From Rhodobacteraceae bacterium LMO-JJ12 (GTDB taxonomy: Bacteria; Pseudomonadota; Alphaproteobacteria; Rhodobacterales; Rhodobacteraceae), in assembly GCA_021555075.1 (NCBI GenBank), contig JAKGBX010000001.1, forward strand, positions 1,922,001 to 1,986,000: DNA of 64,000 nt, given 5' to 3'. Positions within the stretch are counted from its first letter, which is position 1, and each line of letters starts with the position of its first letter. Both the position numbers and the translations under genes were made by a program. The notes beneath the pieces were generated by a model that was not told the origin of the DNA, made no database searches, and was given only the letters and a program-made list of their open reading frames with translations. This document shows positions 25,568 to 33,241 of the stretch, piece by piece.

Positions 25568-27046
25568 ATGATGCGGAAAATCAGACTAACGGGACGCTTC
25601 GCAAGGCAGTGGCTTCTTTGTGCGCTCCTAGCTGCATTCGGGTTCTTTGCCGCCTCAACAAGCCTACAATCTCAGAACTACGCCGAATTGTTTCGGGACT
25701 TCGACGCGCGCGCATTGACCAAAGACGATAAGCGCTTCCTTCAAACCGCGCTCGCCTTTGAGGGCCACTACAATGGCTTACTTGATGGCGCTTGGGGCCG
25801 ACTGAGCCAGCGAGCGCTCGAGCGGTATTCCGTGAACGAGTTTGGCGGTGGCGCAGAAGATTGGCATATGGCTGTTTTGGCATTTGGCCTGCTCGAACGG
25901 TATGAGACTGATGGCTGGAGCATGCGTCATTTTGGCAGCTTGGGTATGTCATTACTGCTCCCCAGCAAAACCTTGATACAAGACCCCCCCACGGAGAATT
26001 TTGTCAATTTCAGGCATCAAAGAAGCAGCTTGTCGATATCGATTGGCATCTTGTCGAAGCGCACTGCCCAGAACGTTCATGACTACACACAAGGCACTCA
26101 TGAATCGGGAACTACACCTTACTCGGTGCGCAAAACGAGCTTTGCAGTTTCCACTGGAACAGACCGAACCGGAAAGACCCTCTATACCCGGTCAAATCTA
26201 ATCAATGGGTATTGGTCCACAATCATGTTGTCAGCGTCGCAGCGCGACAAAGGCATATTGAATGCGGTCGCAGCTAGTATCGCCGTTGGCAGAACGCCTA
26301 ATCTCGACATAACCAAAGGTGGGCACTTGGAAACAGTGCTCAAGAACACTTTGACGGCTATCGATGAGCTGGAGAAGGATAAGAAGCAGGAAGCGAAGAG
26401 AAACGTGACGGCTTCAAATCAGCCCGCCGAACAGAATATTGCTAAGGTTGGTAGCGGGTTTTGGGTATCTGACCGGGGCCACCTCCTTACCAATGCGCAT
26501 GTAATATCCGGGTGCCGCAATCTCTTAGTGGACGGAAAGAAAGCTGAAGTCTTAGAAGCCTCTGAAACGTTCGACTTAGCTTTGTTATTTTCGCCAGATA
26601 CCGATATAAGAGCGGCGGCGGTGTTTTCCTCTAGTCCAGCAAAGCTGAATTCAGACGTTACAGCGGTCGGCTATCCATACGCGGGACTGTTAGGCGGCCT
26701 CAATGTGACAAGAGGCGCGGTTTCCTCTCTTAAGGGATTGCGTGGAGACCCAACCACCATGCAGATTTCCGCACCTGTCCAAAGTGGGAATTCTGGAGGT
26801 CCGCTTCTCGGCCCCAATGGCGTAGTGGTGGGGGTGGTCGTGTCAAAGCTCGATTCTGAAAGAGTTGCAGACGCATTAGGCGACGTTCCGCAAAATGTTA
26901 ATTTTGCCATTAGAGGCGAAATAGCCAAGCTCTTCTTAGCTCAAAATGGAATCAATCCAGTCCTCAGTAATTCTGAAGCGGCGCTCAAGCCTGAGCAACT
27001 GGCTGAGAAAGCAGCGCAATTCACTGTGTTCATTGAGTGTGACTAA
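25568..27046 (+). CDS. Exported trypsin-like (S1C/HtrA-type) serine protease
   Basis: 492 aa. Signal peptide or anchor at residues ~12-35 (QWLLCALLAAFGFFAASTS). A segment at ~50-85 (FLQTALAFEGHYNGLLDGAW) resembles a peptidoglycan-binding-like domain. The trypsin-fold domain (about 295-480) has a complete triad: His311 (LLTNAHV), Asp336 (FDLALLF) and Ser409 (QSGNSGGPLLG). No PDZ domain is seen. Preceded by CAGGAG. It should act in the periplasm or outside the cell. It is the first gene of the AT-rich cargo block; its target is unknown. Confidence 0.85.
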   Translation: MMRKIRLTGRFARQWLLCALLAAFGFFAASTSLQSQNYAELFRDFDARALTKDDKRFLQTALAFEGHYNGLLDGAWGRLSQRALERYSVNEFGGGAEDWHMAVLAFGLLERYETDGWSMRHFGSLGMSLLLPSKTLIQDPPTENFVNFRHQRSSLSISIGILSKRTAQNVHDYTQGTHESGTTPYSVRKTSFAVSTGTDRTGKTLYTRSNLINGYWSTIMLSASQRDKGILNAVAASIAVGRTPNLDITKGGHLETVLKNTLTAIDELEKDKKQEAKRNVTASNQPAEQNIAKVGSGFWVSDRGHLLTNAHVISGCRNLLVDGKKAEVLEASETFDLALLFSPDTDIRAAAVFSSSPAKLNSDVTAVGYPYAGLLGGLNVTRGAVSSLKGLRGDPTTMQISAPVQSGNSGGPLLGPNGVVVGVVVSKLDSERVADALGDVPQNVNFAIRGEIAKLFLAQNGINPVLSNSEAALKPEQLAEKAAQFTVFIECD

Positions 27047-27074
27047 ACCGGCTAGGCCAAAGGCAAAACTAGAT

Positions 27075-27356
27075 ATGAGACTATTGCTAATTTGCACGCT
27101 GGTGTTTGCTGTCCCTGCCTTTGCGCAGCATGAGAGCGCATCAAATCCATATTTGCTTGCGCAAAGCTACTCCTGCGGAAAAACTTGTGGACAGGTGCGA
27201 AGTTGCAAAGAGGCGGTTTATCAGTGGTGTGTTTGCGGCTATCGCCGCGCAGACGGCGACAACGATGGTGTTCCTTGTGAAAAGCTGTGCGGACAAAGTA
27301 GTAAGCGGAACCTAGACCGGGTCAGAAAATATGTGAGGGAATTGGGATGCAATTGA
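27075..27356 (+). CDS. Exported Excalibur-type calcium-binding protein
   Basis: 93 aa. A signal peptide (LLLICTLVFAVPAFA) is followed by a Cys-rich domain with the Excalibur motif YRRADGDNDGVPCEKLCG (calcium-binding DxDxDG loop) and six further Cys that could form disulfides. Such domains are commonly fused or adjacent to staphylococcal-nuclease-type enzymes. It overlaps the next gene, an exported nuclease, by 10 nt, so the two are probably co-translated partners. Confidence 0.8.
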   Translation: MRLLLICTLVFAVPAFAQHESASNPYLLAQSYSCGKTCGQVRSCKEAVYQWCVCGYRRADGDNDGVPCEKLCGQSSKRNLDRVRKYVRELGCN

Positions 27357-27757
27357 TGCGGTCTGTCCTAATAGCTTTGACCATCATACTTGCCATGTTG
27401 CCGTTTGAGACTTTCGCTATCGGCAAGTGTGATAGCGGGCAACGAGTCACCTGCGTTGTTGATGGTGACACAATTTGGTTTGAGGGCGAGAAAATCCGCA
27501 TTATGGATTACGATACCCCAGAACCAATGACCAACATCTGCGGCGGTGATGCGGAGGTCCGTTTAGCGCATAGGGCGTCAGACCGATTAGTCGAGTTGCT
27601 GAACAGAGGCAGTGTTTCAATTGAGCGTCACGGTGCGGACAAGTATGGGCGTACTTTGGCAGTGATCCGCGTTGAGGGGCAAAACGTTGGCGATATTCTG
27701 GTAGCAGAAGGCTTGGCGCGATACTGGCCCGACGGACCGGAGTTTTGGTGTCGCTGA
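27347..27757 (+). CDS. Exported staphylococcal-nuclease-type thermonuclease
   Basis: 136 aa with an N-terminal signal peptide (VLIALTIILAMLPFETFA). The SNase core is complete: VDGDTIWFEGEKIRIMDYDT with the catalytic Arg and calcium-binding Asp residues, ADKYGRTLAVIRVEG with the second catalytic Arg, and EGLARYWP. The enzyme would degrade DNA and RNA with calcium outside the cytoplasm. Its neighbour, a calcium-binding Excalibur protein, fits this requirement. Confidence 0.87.
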   Translation: MQLMRSVLIALTIILAMLPFETFAIGKCDSGQRVTCVVDGDTIWFEGEKIRIMDYDTPEPMTNICGGDAEVRLAHRASDRLVELLNRGSVSIERHGADKYGRTLAVIRVEGQNVGDILVAEGLARYWPDGPEFWCR

Positions 27758-28067
27758 GATTTAAAGTACGCCGGTTACTATCCTGTGAGGGAAAGACGAA
27801 AATAGGGTGTGTATACGTGAGAACGTGTGACTCAATGGTCCAGTTGTAGGATGATACGGCAAGACAAACACGAGCCTCATCGTTGACGACTTTTTCGCTG
27901 TTCTGTTGAGAGGGCCGCAAACAACTGGCTTTGATATCTCATGTGCTGCGAGACTCTTGTAGTTTACGCGGGCATAGGCTCGCGAACAACAAATCAGTGA
28001 TAATATGCGTTCTTCGACAATCCGTTCGGTGCCTCAATGGCCTGACGAATCACGAAAGGAACATATA
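27758..28067. other. Intergenic region before the second recombinase
   Basis: About 310 bp, AT-rich, with no convincing ORF. AAAGGA directly precedes the recombinase start. No clear hairpin is seen after the nuclease gene. Confidence 0.3.
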
Positions 28068-29039
28068 ATGCGCGAGACATACCAGCGCTGCGAACAACGC
28101 GTGGCAAGAATTATAGAATTTGTTGGTGCCGAAGATCAGCGAGCGCTCTTGGCGCTTGAGTACAAGAAACGCTATCAAGACGCCTTTTCGCCACAGACTT
28201 TGACAAACATTGATACGTCTTGGCGCCTGTTTCAGCGCTGGTGCCATGAATTTGGTCATAGCCCTGAGTTGCCAATTAGTCCTGTAGTAATGGCTGAATA
28301 TGTTGATTACCTTGGAGGCAAGGTGAAGGCGCACACCATCCAGACACGATTGTGGGGTTTGGGGGAATGCCATCGTGCAGAATTCTACCCCTCTCCATGC
28401 CGTCATCGACTCGTTTTGATCGCCCTGCGTGCGGTTAAACGCAAATACGGATCAATGATTGGGCAAGCGCCACCTCTCTGCAAGTCTGAGGTTCTTGCAA
28501 TTATAAAGAGCTTAGGCAACACAAGAGTAGAATTGCGGAACAAGGCACTGCTTATCACGGCATCGGATAGTTGGTGCAGGGCTTCTGAACTGGTAGCAAT
28601 GAAGGTGGAGCATCTCTCGCCTCAAGATGATGGGTCCGCGGTAATTTCCATCAACAACTCTAAAACGGACCCTTATGGCAGGGGAGAGTACGGCTATTTG
28701 TCGAAGCTTGGGTCAAGGGTTGTTTATGACTGGATAAGCAACAAGGGCTTGAACCGCGATGACTATATCTTCACCAATGCCAGGAAGGCCACTAGCCGAA
28801 AGCCGATTGTCCCAACAACGGTTTCGCGAGTATTCAAAAAACTTACGGGACGTAAAGACGTATCTGCACATAGTACAAGAGTTGGTGGCGTTCACGACGC
28901 GCTTCGACTTGGTTGCGACCTAGGCGCAATCATGGTTGCGGGACGTTGGGCTTCGCCAGAGATGCCTGCTGTCTACGGGCGAAAAATTCTAGCCTCAAAC
29001 TCCGCAGCAGCCGTGGTCGCAAGGGCGTATGAGGAATGA
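28068..29039 (+). CDS. Second tyrosine recombinase, unlike the P4-type integrase
   Basis: 323 aa from ATG 28068 (GAAAGGA upstream). A SAM-like N-terminal domain (TLTNIDTSWRLFQRWCHEFG) and catalytic core with Arg171 (SWCRASELV), His268 and Arg271 (HSTRVGG), Trp294 (AGRWASPEM) and Tyr303 (AVYGRKI), so all key residues are present. It lacks the DUF4102 arm domain of the first integrase and belongs to a different subfamily. It could mobilise the right-hand cargo on its own, help excision, or be a relic of an older nested element. Confidence 0.88.
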   Translation: MRETYQRCEQRVARIIEFVGAEDQRALLALEYKKRYQDAFSPQTLTNIDTSWRLFQRWCHEFGHSPELPISPVVMAEYVDYLGGKVKAHTIQTRLWGLGECHRAEFYPSPCRHRLVLIALRAVKRKYGSMIGQAPPLCKSEVLAIIKSLGNTRVELRNKALLITASDSWCRASELVAMKVEHLSPQDDGSAVISINNSKTDPYGRGEYGYLSKLGSRVVYDWISNKGLNRDDYIFTNARKATSRKPIVPTTVSRVFKKLTGRKDVSAHSTRVGGVHDALRLGCDLGAIMVAGRWASPEMPAVYGRKILASNSAAAVVARAYEE

Positions 29040-29095
29040 ATGTGTTTACAGTCTATTAATCTTTTACACCTACGCTTAGCGCGCGGAGGAAAAAC

Positions 29096-29245
29096 ATGAC
29101 TGAAAACCAAATATGCGAGATGCGTTCAGTGTTGCTGGAGTATATCGAAAAATATGGACTTACAGACCGTGCACGGGAACTGTTTCGGAATTTGGACCGG
29201 CAAGGCGACACGGGACGGTCGAAGTCTAGTAACCCAAACTTATAA
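29096..29245 (+). CDS. 49-aa small ORF near the right end of the element
   Basis: ATG 29096 is preceded by GCGGAGGAAAAAC, a strong ribosome site. It encodes MTENQICEMRSVLLEYIEKY and then a helical, charged peptide ending in DTGRSKSSNPNL. No recognised family. It lies between the second recombinase and the right arm-type repeats, where excisionase-like or regulatory small proteins often occur. Confidence 0.5.
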   Translation: MTENQICEMRSVLLEYIEKYGLTDRARELFRNLDRQGDTGRSKSSNPNL

Positions 29246-29343
29246 TCATTTCGCGGAACGGCTCTGCAGTTTCACATACGACACCAAGACCCAATACTAA
29301 TAGAGGTTCAGAGGTCAACAAGGACTAGCCACCTAAAAATAGA

Positions 29344-29363
29344 TGTGGGAATAAATGTGGGAA
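29344..29363 (+). repeat. Right integrase arm-type repeats
   Basis: TGTGGGAA twice with a 4-nt spacer, matching the left pair (18503-18522) in unit, orientation and spacing. It lies 56 bp inside attR. Confidence 0.65.
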
Positions 29364-29419
29364 GGAAGAATTCAAATTCTCTGCAAGATATTGATCTAAA
29401 ACAAAAAATAAGAATACTG

Positions 29420-29433
29420 TGGCGGAGAGACAG
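29420..29433. other. Right attachment site (attR core) within tRNA-Ser
   Basis: TGGCGGAGAGACAG, the complement of the last 14 nt of the tRNA including CCA. Recombination here leaves the tRNA intact. Confidence 0.88.
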
Positions 29434-29509
29434 GGATTCGAACCCTGGGACCCCTTGCAGGGTCAACGGTTTTCGAGACCGCCCCGTTCGACCACTCCGG
29501 CACCTCTCC
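29420..29509 (-). tRNA. tRNA-Ser (anticodon CGA)
   Basis: 90 nt on the minus strand. Acceptor stem GGAGAGG pairs with the 3' CTCTCC side and CCA is encoded. The anticodon loop reads CT-CGA-AA between GGCGGT and ACCG-type arms. A long variable arm (TTGACCCTGCAAGGGGTC) is typical of class II tRNA-Ser, followed by the GGTTCGAATCC T-arm. It reads the UCG codon. Its 3' end serves as the integration site. Confidence 0.95.
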
Positions 29510-29634
29510 GCGGGGGTCTGGCCATGAGCGTTTAATCGCCTTTGTCGGCTCGTGCAAGGCCCGTTTTGCATTGTTTTGAAGCAGAAATCGCTTAGGTTCT
29601 GAGGAGAGATCCAAGCAAGGCGAAGGAGACCGGA

Positions 29635-30477
29635 TTGGCACAGGGATATCAGGCAAGAGGGTGGCTTTTGCTCGTTGCTACGTTGCTTATTGGCGTGATG
29701 GCACAGGCCGGGCAGGCGGCTGACCGGGAGAGGCTCAAGGCATTTCTGGGGATCACCGGCTTTGATGTTGCGCTCGATTCGATCGCGCTTTCGGCCGAGA
29801 ACGCGCCCTTGATGTTGGGCATGCAGGCGGATGATTTCGGCTATCAGTGGACCCGCACGACCAAGCAGGTCTTTGATAGTGATCGAATGCAAGCAATGGC
29901 GCTGGACTTGTTGGAGAAGACGCTGTCGGACGAACTTCTGACGCATGCAGCGTCGTTTTATGCCACGCCGCTGGGGCTTCGTCTGGTCGAGGTGGAAAAT
30001 TCCAGCCATATGATGGAGGACGACACCCTCAAGAAGGCGCAGGGCGAGGCGTTGATCGCAAAGATGCGCAGCGAGGATCCAGAGCGGCTGGAGCTGATCC
30101 GAAAGATGAACGACGCAATCGATAGCGCAGGGCTTGGGGTGCGTGCGGTGCAGGAGATTCAGTTGCGTTTCATTATGGCAGCGAATGCGGCCGGGGTGTT
30201 GACCCTGAAGATTGATGAAGAGGGGCTGCGTGCCCGATTGCGCGAGAACGAAGATGAGCTGCGCCAGAGTCTGGCAGCGTCGGCGCTGACCAATGCGGCC
30301 TACACCTACAGGGACTTTACCAATGACGAGATCGAAACCTATGCAGAGGCGTTGATCGATCCGCGGATGAACACGGTTTATGATCTGATGAACGCGATTC
30401 AGTGGGAGATTATGGCCAACCGTTTTGAGGCACTGGCCGTGAAGATGGCCGATATGAGCCCAGGAGAAGAATTGTGA
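29635..30477 (+). CDS. DUF2059-domain exported protein (paralog 1)
   Basis: 280 aa from TTG 29635, which follows AAGGAGACCGGA. Signal peptide at ~9-29 (GWLLLVATLLIGVMAQAGQA). The rest is helical, with DUF2059-like segments (LSDELLTHAASFYATPLGLR and FTNDEIETYAEALIDPRMNT). Function unknown. Its TGA overlaps the ATG of a second, similar gene. Confidence 0.75.
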   Translation: MAQGYQARGWLLLVATLLIGVMAQAGQAADRERLKAFLGITGFDVALDSIALSAENAPLMLGMQADDFGYQWTRTTKQVFDSDRMQAMALDLLEKTLSDELLTHAASFYATPLGLRLVEVENSSHMMEDDTLKKAQGEALIAKMRSEDPERLELIRKMNDAIDSAGLGVRAVQEIQLRFIMAANAAGVLTLKIDEEGLRARLRENEDELRQSLAASALTNAAYTYRDFTNDEIETYAEALIDPRMNTVYDLMNAIQWEIMANRFEALAVKMADMSPGEEL

Positions 30478-31331
30478 TGCGCGTTAAGCGGATTACACCG
30501 ATGGCCGCGCCGGTTGCCGCCGTTCTGCTGTGGCTGGTGCTGGGGGTGGCGGCGCTGGCCCAGGCTCAGGGACCGACCCAGAGTTCCAGGGATGCGCTGA
30601 TTGACGCGTTGGGTATTCCCGCGCTGCTGGACGTGATGCGCAGCGAGGGTCAGAGCTATGGCGTCGAACTCGGCGCCGACTTCCTGCCCGATGGCGGCGG
30701 TGCGAGCTGGGGCGCAGTGGTCATGCGGCTCTATGATCCCGTGAAAATGCGGATGTCGGTGGCGCAGGCGCTGGAGGCCGGGATTCCCGCGCAACATCTC
30801 GACCCGCTGCTGGCCTTTTTCAACTCTGCCACAGGAAAGCGGATCGTGGAGCAGGAAATCCTGGCGCGCGAGGCCTTTCTGGATGGCGCCGCAGAAGAAG
30901 CCGCCCGCGCGACTTTCCGTGATGCCTCTGATGCGCAAGCCGACCGGCTCGCGCTTCTCAAGGAATATGTCGCGATCAATGATCTTGTTGAATTCAACGT
31001 TGCCGGCGCATTGACCGCGAACCTTCGGTTCTATCGCGGACTTGTCGAAGGCGGAGCGATGGAAATGAGCGAGGAGGAGATGCTCGCTGAAGTCTGGGAG
31101 CAAGAGAGCGAAATTCGTGCCGATACCGAGGAATGGCTGATGTCATACCTGTTGATGGCCTATGCGCCGCTTTCGGATGCGGAGGTGGGTGAATATGTGG
31201 CACTGTCAGGCAGTGCGGCCGGGCAGGCGTTGAACCGCGCGCTGTTTGTCGGGTTTGACGCGATGTATGCCGATCTGAGCTATGCCTTAGGTCTGGCGGT
31301 TGCACAGCAGATGAAGGGGGAAGATCTGTGA
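30477..31331 (+). CDS. DUF2059-domain exported protein (paralog 2)
   Basis: 284 aa from ATG 30477; AGGAGA lies 8 nt upstream. Signal peptide (VAAVLLWLVLGVAALAQAQ). The body parallels paralog 1 (LDPLLAFFNSATGKRIVEQE against the FYATPLGLR region; LMAYAPLSDAEVGEYVALSG). It is a tandem duplication with considerable divergence. Probably periplasmic. Confidence 0.75.
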   Translation: MRVKRITPMAAPVAAVLLWLVLGVAALAQAQGPTQSSRDALIDALGIPALLDVMRSEGQSYGVELGADFLPDGGGASWGAVVMRLYDPVKMRMSVAQALEAGIPAQHLDPLLAFFNSATGKRIVEQEILAREAFLDGAAEEAARATFRDASDAQADRLALLKEYVAINDLVEFNVAGALTANLRFYRGLVEGGAMEMSEEEMLAEVWEQESEIRADTEEWLMSYLLMAYAPLSDAEVGEYVALSGSAAGQALNRALFVGFDAMYADLSYALGLAVAQQMKGEDL

Positions 31332-31366
31332 CAAGGCGTTTTTCGGGGGCCGGCCCCCGAACCCCC

Positions 31367-31392
31367 GGGGTATTTTGGGAAAGATGAAGCGG
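31367..31392 (+). repeat. Dispersed intergenic motif, copy 1
   Basis: GGGGTATTTTGGGAAAGATG plus AAGCGG, following a GC-rich hairpin (GGGGGCCGGCCCCC) just after the DUF2059 pair. It belongs to a family of at least five intergenic copies in this window. The preceding hairpin suggests a terminator association for this copy. Confidence 0.6.
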
Positions 31393-31594
31393 CAGGGCGT
31401 GAAAAGCTGAATGCTGGCTCTTGACTTGGGGCAGGGATTTGAAGATAAGCGCGCGACTGGTCACGAGGTAAAGCACGTGGCCTGTTGTTGTTTTGAAATG
31501 ACGCCCGAACGGGCGCGCTGTTCGAGGCGGGGTGCGAACCCTGAAAACACCGCAAAGCGGGGCCACAGAACGCGAAAAGCAAAAGGAAGACGCG

Positions 31595-32257
31595 ATGTTC
31601 GCGGTTATGAAAACCGGCGGCAAACAGTACAAGGTTCAATCGGGCGACACGCTCAAGGTTGAAAAGCTGGCTGCCGATGCGGGTGAAAAGATTCAATTCA
31701 ATGAAGTGTTGATGCTGGGCGGCGACAAGGTTGTCGTTGGCGCACCGTTGATCGAAGGCGCGGCCGTGCAGGCCGAAGTGGTCGATCAGATCAAGGGTGA
31801 CAAGGTCATTCACTTCGTTAAACGCCGTCGTAAGCACGGCTCCAAGCGCACCAAAGGCCACCGTCAACAGTTGACCATGCTCAAGATCACCGAGATCCTG
31901 GCATCCGGCGGTGACAAATCAGGCGTAAAAGCTGCCGTCGGCGCAGGCTCTGTTGCGGCTGTGGCCGTGGCCGTAAAAGAAGCCAAGAAGCCGGCCAAGA
32001 AAGCCGAGCCGAAGGCCGAGAAAAAGGTTGCTCCGAAGGCCGCCGCCAAGGCCGATACCGGCGCGGACGATCTCAAGCAACTGTCGGGCGTGGGCCCGGC
32101 GCTGGAAAAGAAGCTGCATGAAAATGGCGTTACGACTTTCGCTCAGATTGCAGCATGGAAAGCAGACGATATTGCTGCTATGGATGAGAAACTTAACTTC
32201 AAGGGGCGCATCGAGCGCGAGGGCTGGGTTGACCAGGCCGTGAAGTTGACCAAGTAA
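31595..32257 (+). CDS. rplU: Large ribosomal subunit protein bL21 with C-terminal extension
   Basis: 220 aa, about twice the usual ~103. Residues 1-103 are standard bL21 (MFAVMKTGGKQYKV ... KRRRKHGSKRTKGHRQQLT). Then comes a Lys/Ala-rich linker and a helix-hairpin-helix-like domain (DLKQLSGVGPALEKKLHENG) ending at 220. Such extensions occur in Rhodobacterales; their role on the ribosome is not established. ATG 31595 matches the family start. Operon with rpmA, 20 bp apart. Confidence 0.93.
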   Translation: MFAVMKTGGKQYKVQSGDTLKVEKLAADAGEKIQFNEVLMLGGDKVVVGAPLIEGAAVQAEVVDQIKGDKVIHFVKRRRKHGSKRTKGHRQQLTMLKITEILASGGDKSGVKAAVGAGSVAAVAVAVKEAKKPAKKAEPKAEKKVAPKAAAKADTGADDLKQLSGVGPALEKKLHENGVTTFAQIAAWKADDIAAMDEKLNFKGRIEREGWVDQAVKLTK

Positions 32258-32277
32258 GACGGTAAAGGAGAGATCAG

Positions 32278-32547
32278 ATGGCACATAAGAAAGCAGGCGG
32301 TTCATCCCGCAACGGCCGCGACTCTGCCGGTCGTCGTCTTGGCGTCAAGAAATACGGTGGCGAAGTTGTTGTTCCCGGGAACATCATCATCCGTCAGCGC
32401 GGCACGAAATGCTGGCCCGGCGAAGGCGTAGGCATGGGGCGGGATCACACGATCTTCGCGACAGTCGACGGCAACGTGAAGTTTCACAAGGGGCTCAAGG
32501 GCCGCACCTTTATTTCGGTTCTCCCGGTGGCGGAGGCCGCTGAGTAA
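32278..32547 (+). CDS. rpmA: Large ribosomal subunit protein bL27
   Basis: 89 aa. [20 protein letters not shown] and [21 protein letters not shown] are diagnostic. It lies near the peptidyl-transferase centre. GGAGAGATCAG precedes the start. Confidence 0.97.
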   Translation: MAHKKAGGSSRNGRDSAGRRLGVKKYGGEVVVPGNIIIRQRGTKCWPGEGVGMGRDHTIFATVDGNVKFHKGLKGRTFISVLPVAEAAE

Positions 32548-32570
32548 GCCGACCTTAAGGTTTTATACAT

Positions 32571-32609
32571 AAAGGGGGATCGGCGCGAACCGCCGGTCCC
32601 CCTTTTTCG
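32571..32609 (+). terminator. Rho-independent terminator after rpmA
   Basis: A stem of AAAGGGGGATCGGCG and CCGCCGGTCCCCCTTT with a short loop, followed by a T run. A strong, canonical terminator closing the rplU-rpmA operon. Confidence 0.88.
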
Positions 32610-32632
32610 TTTTGGGTAGAGAAGGGCATATC

Positions 32633-33241
32633 ATGCCTGTCGCCACGATCAGTTTTCTTGCGTTTGGAGCCAGCCAGGTCGGCACACCCGGCCCTGCCAA
32701 TATGGCGATGATGGCAACCGGCGCGCGATTAGGCTTTCACGCGGCGTTGCCGTTCGTGGCGGGCGTGGTTTTGGGCAAGCAATTGATCATCTGGCCAATC
32801 GGTTTTGGTCTGATGGAAATTGCCGAGTCCGCCCCGTGGCTCTTTACCGCGTTGAAATGGGCCAGTGTCGTTTATATTTCGTGGTTGGCATGGAAGGTGG
32901 CGAACCTTCGGCTTACAGAAAAGGGCGATGTAGCGGAGGTGCCCGGCTTTCTTGCGGGCATGGCGGTGCATCCGCTCAATCCCAAGGCCTGGGCGATGAT
33001 TGTCACGGGATTTACCAGTTTCGTGACCCCGGACACCCCAGCCTTGCAGGCGACGGCCGTGATCGCCATCTGTCTGTTGAGCCTGCAACTTGTGCTGCAC
33101 CCAATCTGGACTTTTGGAGGAGACCGGATTGCCCATCTCGTGGCCGGAACGCGAGCCGAGAAATATTTGATGTGGGGGTTGGCGGTGCTGACTGTGGCGT
33201 CTGTGGTATTCGTGCTTTTTGGAGGAGAAAAAAGCGCATGA
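32633..33241 (+). CDS. LysE/RhtB-family amino-acid exporter
   Basis: 202 aa with five to six transmembrane helices. GTPGPANMAMMATGARLGF is the family's N-terminal signature, and AVHPLNPKAWAMIVTGFTSF the central one. Exports an amino acid or related metabolite; substrate not predictable. The stop overlaps the start of the next gene (ATGA). Confidence 0.85.
   Translation: MPVATISFLAFGASQVGTPGPANMAMMATGARLGFHAALPFVAGVVLGKQLIIWPIGFGLMEIAESAPWLFTALKWASVVYISWLAWKVANLRLTEKGDVAEVPGFLAGMAVHPLNPKAWAMIVTGFTSFVTPDTPALQATAVIAICLLSLQLVLHPIWTFGGDRIAHLVAGTRAEKYLMWGLAVLTVASVVFVLFGGEKSA

Larger units (their letters stand above)
18369..29433. mobile_element. Integrative element in tRNA-Ser(CGA), satellite/P4-like with cargo
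   Basis: An 11.07-kb segment bounded by a 14-bp direct repeat (TGGCGGAGAGACAG at 18369 and 29420). The right copy is the 3' end of an intact tRNA-Ser gene. Contents in order: P4-type integrase, 255-aa unknown, AlpA-like regulator, winged-helix-like protein, Toprim primase, DUF3987 protein, small phage-type proteins, exported protease, Excalibur protein, exported nuclease, second tyrosine recombinase. There are no capsid, tail, terminase-large or conjugation genes, so transfer would depend on a helper or transduction. The right half is visibly more AT-rich than the left, suggesting a composite origin. Confidence 0.9.

Noticed and set aside
18369-29433. Interpretation as a complete prophage
   Set aside because: No head, portal, tail, lysis or large-terminase genes; a satellite-like or mobilisable island fits better.
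18369-29433. Composite transposon bounded by the two recombinases
   Set aside because: No inverted terminal repeats or target duplications of transposon type; borders are tRNA-derived direct repeats and both enzymes are tyrosine recombinases of different subfamilies.
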